Origin: UBA7672 sp040398425
Lineage (GTDB): Bacteria; Pseudomonadota; Alphaproteobacteria; Caulobacterales; Hyphomonadaceae
Assembly: GCA_040398425.1 (NCBI GenBank)
Contig: JBBATZ010000006.1
Span: 1-64,000, forward strand
Direction: 5' to 3'
Length of the DNA stretch: 64,000 bases
Below, piece by piece: positions 1 through 8,635 of this stretch; position 1 is the stretch's first letter, and every line of letters begins with the position of its first letter. A model generated the notes under the pieces. The model did no database searches. It was not told the DNA's origin and was given only the letters and a program-made list of their open reading frames with translations. The position numbers and the translations under genes are program-made.

Positions 1-30
1 CTAGTCACTGCCGACTACCGAGAACACGAA

Positions 31-58
31 GGGCGGCTCCGATGGGGCCGCCCTTTTT
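31..58 (+). terminator. Rho-independent terminator of a gene left of the window
   Basis: A 7-bp GC-only stem (31-37 pairing with 47-53) with a 9-base loop is followed directly by five T. It is oriented for a plus-strand transcript whose gene lies left of the window; lpxB converges from the right. The T-run is on the plus strand only. Confidence 0.85.
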
Positions 59-82
59 GCTGCCCCTGAACACGAGCTCGCC

Positions 83-189
83 CTTCGACGGACACTCCCC
101 TCGGTCGCTGCTCAGGATGAGCCCTTGGCTATTGGCCGCCCCTGAGCGCTCATGCTGAGGAGCCGCGCAAGGCGCGGCGTCCGTCGAAG
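83..189. repeat. Inverted pair of a dispersed intergenic repeat
   Basis: Copy A (83-122) runs from CTTCGACGGAC to CTCAGGATGAGC. Copy B (148-189) is the same element in the opposite orientation, ending in GTCCGTCGAAG, with one base changed in the CTCAG-ATGAGC end and a different core. A related short piece occurs at 54049-54074. The two copies could fold into one long hairpin just downstream of the lpxB stop. Such elements are usually short dispersed palindromes without a gene. Confidence 0.6.
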
Positions 190-211
190 CACGAGCGCGC
201 GCTTACAGATC

Positions 212-1354
212 TCACGACAGCCGCAGGATCGTCTCCGCAGATATCTCAGCTGCGGGCCTGCCTGTTCCCTTCATCACTGTAATCGCTCGCGCTTGGGCAT
301 CCTGTTGAGCGCGCAGGACCTCCGGCTTTTGCAGGCGGTCGATTGCAGCCTGCGCGATCAGGTCTGACCTGAACCGCGTCTGGATGAATTCGGGGATGAC
401 CTCAGCATTCGCCGCCACATTCACTAGCGCCGAGTATTTCGACTTGAACAGGAGGGCCCGCAGCAATCCCCATGTGATCCAGCCGAGTCGATAACCCGTG
501 ACGACGGCCGCGCCCTGGCCAGCCAACTCTGTGGTGACCGTGCCCGAGCAGGCAATCGCAACCGTCATCGCAGCATAGGCGTCTGCCTTCTCGGCCTCGC
601 CACCGATGAGGAGGACGGGATAGGGCTGGGCCTTGGCCTGACGCTCGACTTCGCCGGCAACGCTCGGCGCGACCATGCAGATGACGCGGCTTCCGGGCGT
701 CGCCTTGTGGGCCAGCCCCGTCGCATCAAACAGCGTCGGCGCGACGCGGCGCATTTCAGCGTTACGGCTGCCCGGCAGAAGCCCGATGATGGGCGCATGG
801 TCTGGAAGGCCGTGGCGACGCCGAAAGCCTGCGCTGTCCCCCTTCGGAAGGCGATGCAAGGCGGGGTTGCCGATCACCGTCGTGGGCAGCCCCCACTTCA
901 CATAGAAGGGCTGCTCGAAAGGGTGAATGCACAGCAGGTGATCGACCCATTGCGCCAGCACCCGCGCCCGACCCGGCCGGGTCGCCCACACCTGCGGTCC
1001 AATAAGTTTGATGCGTTTGGCTCGCGCGCCGCGCATTTTCAGCGCACGCGCGAGACGCCACATGAACCCCCAGCTATCGATCAGCACCACGCTGTCGGGA
1101 TCAGCCTTCGCGATGACATCGGCAGCGTCTTCAACCGCCTGCTTCACGCGGTCATAGGCTTTCAGTCCCTCTATCAGGCCAATGACAGCCAGACCGGACA
1201 TGTCGACATCAGAGAAGGCGCCGCGCGAGCGCATGCGCTCGCCGCCAATGCCGGAGATCCGAACGGCGGGATCGGCGGCGCGCAAGGCGTCGATGACGTC
1301 GGCGCCGAATGCATCACCGGAATCCTCGGCAGCGACGAGGAAGATGTGGCTCAC
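212..1354 (-). CDS. lpxB: Lipid-A-disaccharide synthase LpxB
   Basis: LpxB joins UDP-2,3-diacylglucosamine to lipid X to form the lipid A disaccharide, as a peripheral inner-membrane GT19 glycosyltransferase. The 380-residue length is normal. Visible motifs are SGDAFGA (12-18), QVWATRPGRA (121-130), GNP (162-164) and PGSR (194-197). Compared with the enterobacterial pattern, the IDAPDF stretch reads IDSWGF (92-97) and the GHP motif reads GNP; I believe this is a variant of the Caulobacter group rather than damage, but did not check. It is the last gene of the lpx block and its start overlaps the end of lpxI by 4 bases, which implies translational coupling. Confidence 0.95.
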   Translation of the reverse strand: MSHIFLVAAEDSGDAFGADVIDALRAADPAVRISGIGGERMRSRGAFSDVDMSGLAVIGLIEGLKAYDRVKQAVEDAADVIAKADPDSVVLIDSWGFMWRLARALKMRGARAKRIKLIGPQVWATRPGRARVLAQWVDHLLCIHPFEQPFYVKWGLPTTVIGNPALHRLPKGDSAGFRRRHGLPDHAPIIGLLPGSRNAEMRRVAPTLFDATGLAHKATPGSRVICMVAPSVAGEVERQAKAQPYPVLLIGGEAEKADAYAAMTVAIACSGTVTTELAGQGAAVVTGYRLGWITWGLLRALLFKSKYSALVNVAANAEVIPEFIQTRFRSDLIAQAAIDRLQKPEVLRAQQDAQARAITVMKGTGRPAAEISAETILRLS

Positions 1355-2202
1355 GCGATGTCCGCCTCGGTGAAGCCGTAGATGAAGATGCCAGCAGCGT
1401 CAGCGGCGGCAGCGACCGCTTCGCGGTCGACAACGAGCGCTGCGCCCGCCTGCACGGCAATGCCGGCGAGGCCAGCCCTAGCTGCGCCTGCGACAGTGGT
1501 GACGCCAATCGTGGGCAGGTCGATGCGCATCTCCTGTTGCGGTTTGGGTCGCTTCACGAGCACGCCACGCCGCGCGTCGGGCGTGCCGCGGATCTCGGGA
1601 GCAAGCTCAGGGATGCGCGCCAGCATGCGGTCCGTCCCCTCCTGCGCCTCGACCGCCAGGATGAGTCCGGCGCAGGAAATGGCGCCCTGCCCGATTTCCA
1701 GCGAGCCAGAGACTTTTGCGACTTCGGCCGCGCGACGAATATCGGGCCAGTGCTCGGCAGTCGGCGACATGGCGCCGAGTGGGCCGGCGACGACGCGCAG
1801 ATCGTCAAGCACTTCCTCAGCGCCGATGATGCGAAACCCGGCGTCAGCGAAGATGTCCATCACCGAGCGCAACAGGGCGTCATCGCCCTTCTTGGCCGCA
1901 GCGAGAATTTTCGGAAGCGACTGGACGCCCTTGAGATCGAGCTTGAGCGAAGCAAAATCCGGACGCTTGAGCGATCCGGCGAACACCATCTCCTCGCAGC
2001 CCTCTTTCTTCATGAGCTGGATCAGTCGGCCCAGTTCGCCAACAGACAACTCCGGTCCGCCGAAGTCCGCTAGCAACGCCTGTTCGACGAAGCCCTTGAG
2101 GCCGACAACGAAAGGATCGCGACCAGAGCGTCGGGCCTGCTCGGCGACACGGCGCGGCAGGTCACCACCGCCCGCGACAATTGCGAGGCGCGAGGCGGTC
2201 AT
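1351..2202 (-). CDS. lpxI: UDP-2,3-diacylglucosamine diphosphatase LpxI
   Basis: LpxI hydrolyses UDP-2,3-diacylglucosamine to lipid X, the step before LpxB. It replaces the unrelated LpxH in many alphaproteobacteria. The 283-residue protein opens with the family signature LAIVAGGGDLP (6-16) and ends with the glycine/alanine-rich segment GVTTVAGAARAGL and a VVDRE motif typical of the C-terminal catalytic half. Its ATG shares one base with the lpxA stop (TGATG) and its end overlaps lpxB by 4 bases, so lpxA-lpxI-lpxB are tightly coupled and perform consecutive or neighbouring steps. Confidence 0.93.
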   Translation of the reverse strand: MTASRLAIVAGGGDLPRRVAEQARRSGRDPFVVGLKGFVEQALLADFGGPELSVGELGRLIQLMKKEGCEEMVFAGSLKRPDFASLKLDLKGVQSLPKILAAAKKGDDALLRSVMDIFADAGFRIIGAEEVLDDLRVVAGPLGAMSPTAEHWPDIRRAAEVAKVSGSLEIGQGAISCAGLILAVEAQEGTDRMLARIPELAPEIRGTPDARRGVLVKRPKPQQEMRIDLPTIGVTTVAGAARAGLAGIAVQAGAALVVDREAVAAAADAAGIFIYGFTEADIA

Positions 2203-2993
2203 CAGGAATGTCTCGGGACGCAGAGCGGACGCTTCTCGCCGGCACGAATGAAGTCGAGAATGCGGTTGACCTCTGGGACGTCCGAATGGCGCTCAGTGAC
2301 GCTCGACATCCTGTCCTCGAAATAGCCCGCGCCGTGGAACAAGACCTGATAGACGTTTCGCAGCAGGTGGATCGTCTCGCGCGTCGCGCCGCGACGCTTC
2401 AGGCCCACAATGTTGAGCCCGTGCAGGCCGCCCGTGTTGTCCACCATGCCATAGGGGATCACGTCGCCGACGACCGGCGCGCAGCCACCGATGAAGGCGC
2501 CCATGCCGACGCGGCCGAGTTGATGAACTGCGGAATTGCCGCCGAGGATCACCGAGTCCTCCACGATGGCGAGGCCGCCGGTCACGGAATGGGTGGCGTA
2601 CGTGACGCCATTGCCGATGAGGCCATCATGGCCCACATGCGCGCCGTTCATGATCAGACATTTGTTGCCGACAACCGTGCGGCCGCGCCCCTGAACCGTA
2701 CCGATGTGCAGGACGGCCCCCTCGCGGATCTGGTTGTCGCTTCCGACAATCAGTTGAGTGTCCTCGCCCTTGTACTTGTTGTCCTGGGGCGGGTGACCGA
2801 GCGCGGCAAAGGGATAGATCACCGTGCGCGGGCCGACCGTGGTCGAACCGGCAACCGAGACGTGCGATATCAGGCGGACGTTCTCGGACAGCCTTGCCTT
2901 TGCGGAAACGGTACAGAACGGTCCGATCTCGACGCCGTCGGCAAGCTCCGCGCCGGGCTCGACGATGGCGGTGGGATGTATGCTGACAGCCAT
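2202..2993 (-). CDS. lpxA: Acyl-ACP--UDP-N-acetylglucosamine O-acyltransferase LpxA
   Basis: LpxA performs the first step of lipid A synthesis, moving a 3-hydroxyacyl chain from ACP to UDP-GlcNAc. The 263-residue protein is built of left-handed beta-helix hexapeptide repeats through about residue 190 and a helical C-terminus. NGAHVGHDG (116-124) contains the candidate catalytic histidine H122, matching H125 of E. coli. The ATG at 2993 (MAVSIHPTAIVEPG) was chosen; an upstream in-frame codon at 3071 would add 26 residues overlapping lpxD. Only 32 bases separate it from lpxD, so fabZ, the usual gene in this position, is not here. Confidence 0.95.
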   Translation of the reverse strand: MAVSIHPTAIVEPGAELADGVEIGPFCTVSAKARLSENVRLISHVSVAGSTTVGPRTVIYPFAALGHPPQDNKYKGEDTQLIVGSDNQIREGAVLHIGTVQGRGRTVVGNKCLIMNGAHVGHDGLIGNGVTYATHSVTGGLAIVEDSVILGGNSAVHQLGRVGMGAFIGGCAPVVGDVIPYGMVDNTGGLHGLNIVGLKRRGATRETIHLLRNVYQVLFHGAGYFEDRMSSVTERHSDVPEVNRILDFIRAGEKRPLCVPRHS

Positions 2994-3025
2994 GTTTTCG
3001 CCGGCGCCCCTCGCCGGATTCCCGG

Positions 3026-4039
3026 CTATTCCATTGTTGTGGGACGCTTTTGCGCCGCCCGCGCCAGCCATGCAAGCTCGCGCATCCAGGTCCGGATCGG
3101 TTTGGCAGGGTAACCCGCAACAGTCTCCCCCGCCCCCACATCCCCTAGCACCGCCGCCCCCGCCGCAACACGAGCCCCTGCACCTATTCTCACGTGATCC
3201 TTAAGCCCAACGCGACCGCCGAAATGAACACCGTCGCCAACCTGGCTGGAGCCCGACACGCCAGCAAAAGCGGCCATGACGACATGTGCTCCGATCCTGC
3301 AGTTATGTCCGATATGGCAGAGGTTATCGATGTGCGTGCCCTCGCCGATCACGGTGTCTTCCAGCAGGCCACGGTCGATGCAGGAGCCGGCCCCGATCGA
3401 CACGCCGTTCTGGATGATGACGCGACCAAAATGCGGCGTGAGGCGCGCGCCTGCCCCGCCTGTGGCAAGGCCGAAGCCAGCCTCCCCCAGAACAGCCGAA
3501 GGATAGACGGTCACGCCATCGCCGATGAGAGCACACCTGATACTGGCGTTGGCGCCGATCGTTGTGTTGGAGCCGATCTGAACACCGGGGCCGACAACCG
3601 CATTTGCGCAGATCCTGGCGCTCGCCCCGATCGCTGCGCCGGCGCCGATGATCGCCCCGGGTTCGATCAGGGCGGACGCATGGATCTTCGCGGACGCGTG
3701 GATACGGTCGTCAGTCGTATGAAGTGTGCGTACGCGGGCGAGCTTGTCAACAATCGTTGCGAACGCAGCGCGGGGATGTCGCACGACCAAAATCGCCGGG
3801 CCGTCTGGAATTGCCGTGGCGGCCTCAGCTGAAGCAAGGCAGATGCAGCCGGCCTTCAAATCAGCGCCGTCTCGCGGATCCTCGAGGAATGCCAGGTCCG
3901 ATTTTCCTGCACGCGATGCAGGCGCGAGCGAGCTTACGATCGTCGCGGGGTCTCCGCGCACTACGGAGACGCCCAGCAGGCTGGCGATGTCCGAGGCCGA
4001 GAGGGGCTGTGGAACCTCGTAGAACCTTGGATCGATCAC
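3026..4039 (-). CDS. lpxD: UDP-3-O-(3-hydroxyacyl)glucosamine N-acyltransferase LpxD
   Basis: LpxD adds the second (N-linked) 3-hydroxyacyl chain in lipid A synthesis. The 337 residues comprise an N-terminal UDP-binding domain (about 1-100, with SDLAFLEDP near 47), a long hexapeptide-repeat beta-helix (about 110-310) and a C-terminal helix. HIGHNC (242-247) carries the pair of histidines expected at the active site. It follows skp by 22 bases and precedes lpxA by 32 bases, in the standard bamA-skp-lpxD order. Confidence 0.95.
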   Translation of the reverse strand: MIDPRFYEVPQPLSASDIASLLGVSVVRGDPATIVSSLAPASRAGKSDLAFLEDPRDGADLKAGCICLASAEAATAIPDGPAILVVRHPRAAFATIVDKLARVRTLHTTDDRIHASAKIHASALIEPGAIIGAGAAIGASARICANAVVGPGVQIGSNTTIGANASIRCALIGDGVTVYPSAVLGEAGFGLATGGAGARLTPHFGRVIIQNGVSIGAGSCIDRGLLEDTVIGEGTHIDNLCHIGHNCRIGAHVVMAAFAGVSGSSQVGDGVHFGGRVGLKDHVRIGAGARVAAGAAVLGDVGAGETVAGYPAKPIRTWMRELAWLARAAQKRPTTME

Positions 4040-4061
4040 AGCCCCGCCTTCACGTCCAGAG

Positions 4062-4679
4062 TTACTGGCCGCCGCCCGGGGCAGCGGCTTTCGGCGCGGC
4101 CGGCGGAGGCGGCAGAGCCGCTTGCAACGCAGCCAGCGAAGGCACGGTAGCGTCGAGACGCGCGATCACCTTGGCCGACAGGTCCGTCGCATCCTTGATG
4201 TACCAGGTCGACGCAAAGCTCACGACGACGTCAGCGCCAGCTTCCTTGGCGACCGCTTCAACGGCCGGCGCCATGACTTGCATGAATGCTGCGTTGAGCC
4301 CGTTGTCGCTCTTTTCGAGTCCCTGGTTCAAGGCGTTCTGCTTCTGCATCAGCTCGGCGGCCTTTTTGTTGAGACCCTCGACGCGCGCCTTAAGTGTGGG
4401 GTTCGCCGCTAGCGCTTCCTTGGTCAGCGACTGCGTCTGTGGCTTGAGAGCGGCCGCTTCTGTGTCGATTTCGGTCTTGAGCGTCTTCAGGCCGAGTTGA
4501 TCGACGCCTGCGGTGGCGACTTCATTCAACTTGGAATCCATCTCCTTGCCGAGCTTTGTTTCGGCGCGGATGCGCTGCTCGTTGATGACGAACACTTTGG
4601 TTTGCGCCATGGCGACGCCGACCGTGTTGCCCAACCCGATGAAGAGGGTAGCGATAAGCGCGAGGTTACGAACTTTCAT
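4062..4679 (-). CDS. skp: OmpH/Skp-family periplasmic chaperone
   Basis: Skp-type chaperones hold unfolded outer-membrane proteins in the periplasm for delivery to BamA. The 205-residue protein starts MKVRNLALIATLF, has a signal peptide ending near AMA-QT (about residue 26), then a region rich in K, E, Q and A fitting the long coiled-coil tentacles, and a proline/alanine/glycine-rich tail. The ATG at 4679 lies 4 bases after the bamA stop and begins a clear signal peptide; upstream in-frame sequence runs through bamA and is not real. The family is variable, so Skp rather than another OmpH-like chaperone is assigned by context. Confidence 0.88.
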   Translation of the reverse strand: MKVRNLALIATLFIGLGNTVGVAMAQTKVFVINEQRIRAETKLGKEMDSKLNEVATAGVDQLGLKTLKTEIDTEAAALKPQTQSLTKEALAANPTLKARVEGLNKKAAELMQKQNALNQGLEKSDNGLNAAFMQVMAPAVEAVAKEAGADVVVSFASTWYIKDATDLSAKVIARLDATVPSLAALQAALPPPPAAPKAAAPGGGQ

Positions 4680-4683
4680 CACA

Positions 4684-7269
4684 CTAGAACCTTGTGTTGG
4701 TTGCGAACCGGAAACTCTGGGTTCGGTCGTAGTCTTCGCTCGCAAGTATCTGGGCGAAGTCGAAGCGGATGGGCCCGAAGGGCGAGTCCCATCCAATACT
4801 GAGGCCGGCGCTGGCGCGAACGCTGGCGCTGTCGTCCACGCGAACAACCGTAAAAGGATCCAGTTGGGCGCGACGGTCCTTGTCCGCTTCATCCAGGATG
4901 CCCACAGTTCCCGCTTCAAGGAAGAAAGCGCCATCCAGGCCGAACTCTTCAGGAACATAGGGCAAGGGGAAGGCCAATTCCAAGGACCCAATCGCATATG
5001 CCTTGCCGCCGAGCGCATTAAGCGGCGTGACAGTTGCCGGGAGAAGCGCTCCGCTCGCATCTGTCGTGCCAGTGTTGTAGAGCAGTTGCCCAGCGTCATT
5101 GGTCCGTTGAATTCCTGTTGTCGTGTCGACAATCGGGCTGGAGAATTGCGGCGGCGCAACACCCGGTGCCAGTGCGATCTCCGTCGTCGCGTAGCTGTAG
5201 CGAATTTCGCGCGGTCCAAGGCCAGCGACGTCAAAGCCGCGGAACGAGTTACCGCCCTTGAAGAACCGGTCGTTGATGCGGATGCCTTCGTCGCCCCAGC
5301 TTTCGATATAGCCAATCTCGAGCCGCGAGCGGAGCGTCCAGCCTGGCGCAAAGCCATGATACATCGAGCCTTCGAACTCGTTGCGCAGGTAGTTCACGTC
5401 GCCGCCAAGTCCGGCGACATCCTGGCTGAAGTTCAGGTTGAAGCCGCGCGTCGGCTCCACATAATCGTTCGTCCGGTTCATGGTCACGGTGTAGCCAACC
5501 GAAGACGTCAGCCGCTCGCCACGCTGATCGCAGAGCGAAGAACGCGAGAACCCAGAGAGCGAACAATCCGTTTTTGTGCCGTCGTTGGTCTGTCCCGGGA
5601 GAAGTTCATCGAGCTGCAGGTTGTCGCTACGCAGTCGATAACGCAGGCCGAGCTGATCGGTGTCGGACAGCGGGAACAGGAGGCGGCCGCCGGCCCCGAC
5701 GATATCGTTCTGAAAGCCCGCGACATCGAAAAAGTCAGACTTAGTCGCGAACAGGTCGAGGCCGACGGCAAGGTTGCGGTCCTGGAATTTCGGCTCGGTG
5801 AAGCGGAACTCGAGATCCTGCTGACGCGAGGTGGTTTGAATTCGAGCTGACAGGAACTGGCCACGACCACGGAAGTTGCGTTGCTGTGCGCTTGCGCTGA
5901 ACAGGAATGCATCCTGGGATGAGAAGCCGGCCGAGAAGGCCAGTTCGCCTGTCGCCTCCTCTTCAACCTTGACCTTGATCACTGCGCGATCAGGGGTCGA
6001 GCCCGGCTCGTCATTCACCTCAACCTTGTCTGGATTGAAGAAGCCGAGCGAGCGGATACGATTCTTGGCATTGTCGAGCTGGACCGGGTTGTACTGGTCG
6101 CCCTCGGCAACACGAATCTCGCGACGGACAACGCGGTCGAGTGTCTGCGTGTTGCCCTGGATGTCGATGCGCTCGACATAGACGCGCGCGCCTTCATCCA
6201 CCTGGAACTTGATGCCGATCGTATGGGTGACGGGGTCGCGAACTTCGCGGGGACGGATCTGCACGTTGGCATAGCCGGCGATACCCGCTGCGAATGTCAG
6301 CGCGTCGATGGCGTCCTGAATACCCTTCGACCGGAACTGGTCGCCCTTTTTCATCGGCAGGAACAGCGCAAGACGTTCGCCCGACAGTTTCTCGAGCTGC
6401 GTTTCGACGGAGAGGTCGCCGAAGGTGTACTTCTCGCCCTCATCGATCGTGAACGACAGGTAGAAGTCCTTGCGGTTCGGCGTCAGTTCAGCGACCGACG
6501 AAATGACGCGGAAGTCGGCGTAGCCTTGGTTGGTGTAGAATTCTGTCAGCTGGGAACGGTCGTACTCTACCTGGCCAGGGTTGTAGTTGTCAGCCTGTTC
6601 GAAGAAGCGCCACCAACGCGACTGGCGTGTCGTGATCTCGCGACGCAGACGGTCGTCGGGGAAGGCTTCGTTGCCGATGAAGTTGATCGAGCTGACGCCG
6701 GTGGTCGGACCTTCGTCGATCACGAAGATGAGGTCAGCCCTGTTCTGCGGCAGAACCTTGTACTGCGGTGTGACGGTTGCGGCGAAGCGACCGGCGCGGC
6801 GATAGACTTCGAGAATCCGCTGCACATCCTGCTCGACGCGCGAAAGCGTAAAGGTCTGACGAGGCTCAGCCTCGGTTTCCTCTTCCAGCTTCTCGGTCGT
6901 GACCGCGCTGTTACCCTCGAACATGATGCGGTTGATGATCGGGTTTTCCAGAACGCGAATGACGAGGTCGGTCCCGCGCGTTTCGATCTGGATGTCCGCA
7001 AACAACCCGGTGGCGCCAAGGGCGCGAACCGACAAGCCGATGCGTTCTTCATCGAACGCGTCGCCCGGCCGCACGAGCAGATAGGAAAGGACAGTGCGAG
7101 CCTCGATCCGCTGGTTACCCTCGACCAGGATGCGGCCGATAATCTGAGGTTGCTGAGGCTGTTGGGGTGGCTGTTGCCCCCAAGCGTTGCCGTTAAACAG
7201 GTCCTGAGCGGCGGCGATGGCGCCGGCCGATGCAGTCAGCGCCAGAGCGCCCGCAAACCATGACCGCAT
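4684..7269 (-). CDS. bamA: Outer membrane protein assembly factor BamA
   Basis: BamA is the barrel subunit that inserts beta-barrel proteins into the outer membrane. From the ATG at 7269 it has 861 residues: a signal peptide (about 1-22), an unusual Q/P-rich linker (about 31-42), POTRA repeats (about 43-420), and a C-terminal barrel of the bacterial surface antigen family. SFRGF in the barrel corresponds to the conserved RGF of loop 6. The chain ends in phenylalanine (NTRF), the usual outer-membrane signature. The start is supported by GAGGGG six bases upstream; a GTG 21 bases earlier is weaker. It lies between rseP and skp. Confidence 0.96.
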   Translation of the reverse strand: MRSWFAGALALTASAGAIAAAQDLFNGNAWGQQPPQQPQQPQIIGRILVEGNQRIEARTVLSYLLVRPGDAFDEERIGLSVRALGATGLFADIQIETRGTDLVIRVLENPIINRIMFEGNSAVTTEKLEEETEAEPRQTFTLSRVEQDVQRILEVYRRAGRFAATVTPQYKVLPQNRADLIFVIDEGPTTGVSSINFIGNEAFPDDRLRREITTRQSRWWRFFEQADNYNPGQVEYDRSQLTEFYTNQGYADFRVISSVAELTPNRKDFYLSFTIDEGEKYTFGDLSVETQLEKLSGERLALFLPMKKGDQFRSKGIQDAIDALTFAAGIAGYANVQIRPREVRDPVTHTIGIKFQVDEGARVYVERIDIQGNTQTLDRVVRREIRVAEGDQYNPVQLDNAKNRIRSLGFFNPDKVEVNDEPGSTPDRAVIKVKVEEEATGELAFSAGFSSQDAFLFSASAQQRNFRGRGQFLSARIQTTSRQQDLEFRFTEPKFQDRNLAVGLDLFATKSDFFDVAGFQNDIVGAGGRLLFPLSDTDQLGLRYRLRSDNLQLDELLPGQTNDGTKTDCSLSGFSRSSLCDQRGERLTSSVGYTVTMNRTNDYVEPTRGFNLNFSQDVAGLGGDVNYLRNEFEGSMYHGFAPGWTLRSRLEIGYIESWGDEGIRINDRFFKGGNSFRGFDVAGLGPREIRYSYATTEIALAPGVAPPQFSSPIVDTTTGIQRTNDAGQLLYNTGTTDASGALLPATVTPLNALGGKAYAIGSLELAFPLPYVPEEFGLDGAFFLEAGTVGILDEADKDRRAQLDPFTVVRVDDSASVRASAGLSIGWDSPFGPIRFDFAQILASEDYDRTQSFRFATNTRF

Positions 7270-7363
7270 TGAAACCCCTCGCACGAACACAAACCAACCA
7301 ACGAAATGGACTGCCGTCCCGCAGTCTCTTACGGCGACTTATGACTACATGCCGCCTGAAAGC

Positions 7364-8599
7364 TCAACTCCCCCACGGAAGCCCAATTGGCAACCGGAGG
7401 GTATCCTGGAGTGTCACCACCAGAGCAAAGGTCACCAAACATACAAGTCCAATTGTCAGTCCGGCGTTCTGAACCTTGTCCGGCAGTGGCTTGCCGGTCG
7501 CAGCTTCAGCCAGGGTCATGACAACCGTCCCGCCATCGAGAATCGGCAGGGGGAGTAGGTTAAAGAACCCGATGCCGACAGACAGAAGCGCGGCCAATTG
7601 CACGAGAACCCACGCCAGATCGCCAAGCTTCCGGCCGAGATCGACGCCTTCTTGCTTCATGGTCATCTGGGTAACACCTCCAGTGAGGTGCAGGATACCG
7701 ACCGGACCAGACAACTTGTCGATGCCTTCCTTTCCCGTGACGAGACGCCTCACGACATTGAAGGTCTGTCCGAGCGCCTCCCCAGTGCGCGAAACGCCGT
7801 AGCCCAAGGCCTCGATCGGATTCAGACGGCGGAGCGACGTGTCCACCTGGGTCAGACCCATACCGATCCGGCCGATCTTTTGGCGGGTGTTGAGAGCAGG
7901 ATCGATCTCCTCCTTCTCGACCGGCGTAACCGACAGGCTAAGTTCCTCTGTGCCGCGACGGATATTGAACGCGACCGGTTCGCGGGCGCTCAGGGACGTG
8001 ACTGACGTCACATCCATGGAGGATGTGACCGTTCGACCCGCGACCTTCACGATTATGTCCTGCGCCTTGAAGCCAGCCAGTTGGGCGGGACCGCCTGCGA
8101 TGACTTCGGTAACCTGGACCTGTTTTGACTGCGATACGCCGAAGGCGAAGCCCATGATCGCGAAGATCAGTGCGGCAAAGATGAAATTGGCGAACGGGCC
8201 GCCAAGCGAAACAGCAATACGCTGCCATGGGTTGAGATGCGTGTAAGGCTTGCCCACGAGAATCTGGTTCTCGTGAAGAATCGTGGTTTTTCCGCGGGCC
8301 TCAAGGGCCTGAGCTTCAGTGGCGACCGTTTCGGGGATTTCCTGATTGAGATCCTGCGCGAGCTGCACTTCGCCAACAAACTTCACAAAGCCGCCCAGCG
8401 GGATCCAGTTGAGACGCCAGCGCGTGCCGCGGCTGTCACGTTTCTCCAGGATTGAGCGGCCAAAACCGAGAGAGAAGGACTCCACGGCGGCGCCAAACAT
8501 GCGGCCCACCCAGTAATGGCCAAGCTCGTGAACCGTGATCACGAGCGAAATGACCAGAAGGAAAAGCGGTACCGCCGGTAGCAGCCACACGATGTCCAT
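7364..8599 (-). CDS. rseP: Site-2 intramembrane metalloprotease RseP
   Basis: This M50-family zinc protease cleaves membrane-spanning substrates such as anti-sigma factors. The HELGH zinc motif is at residues 24-28 in the first membrane helix. A second helix follows GGPFANFIFA, then one recognisable PDZ domain (about 125-200, including GGPAQLAGFKAQDII), and the C-terminal helices carry NLLPLPILDGG, the third metal-ligand motif. E. coli RseP has two PDZ domains; I see only one clearly. Length is 411 residues from the ATG at 8599; a GTG two codons earlier, closer to AAGGG, is equally possible. Confidence 0.93.
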   Translation of the reverse strand: MDIVWLLPAVPLFLLVISLVITVHELGHYWVGRMFGAAVESFSLGFGRSILEKRDSRGTRWRLNWIPLGGFVKFVGEVQLAQDLNQEIPETVATEAQALEARGKTTILHENQILVGKPYTHLNPWQRIAVSLGGPFANFIFAALIFAIMGFAFGVSQSKQVQVTEVIAGGPAQLAGFKAQDIIVKVAGRTVTSSMDVTSVTSLSAREPVAFNIRRGTEELSLSVTPVEKEEIDPALNTRQKIGRIGMGLTQVDTSLRRLNPIEALGYGVSRTGEALGQTFNVVRRLVTGKEGIDKLSGPVGILHLTGGVTQMTMKQEGVDLGRKLGDLAWVLVQLAALLSVGIGFFNLLPLPILDGGTVVMTLAEAATGKPLPDKVQNAGLTIGLVCLVTFALVVTLQDTLRLPIGLPWGS

Positions 8600-8635
8600 C
8601 AGCACGCGCCCTTCGTAGACCGGAAATCCACTTGA

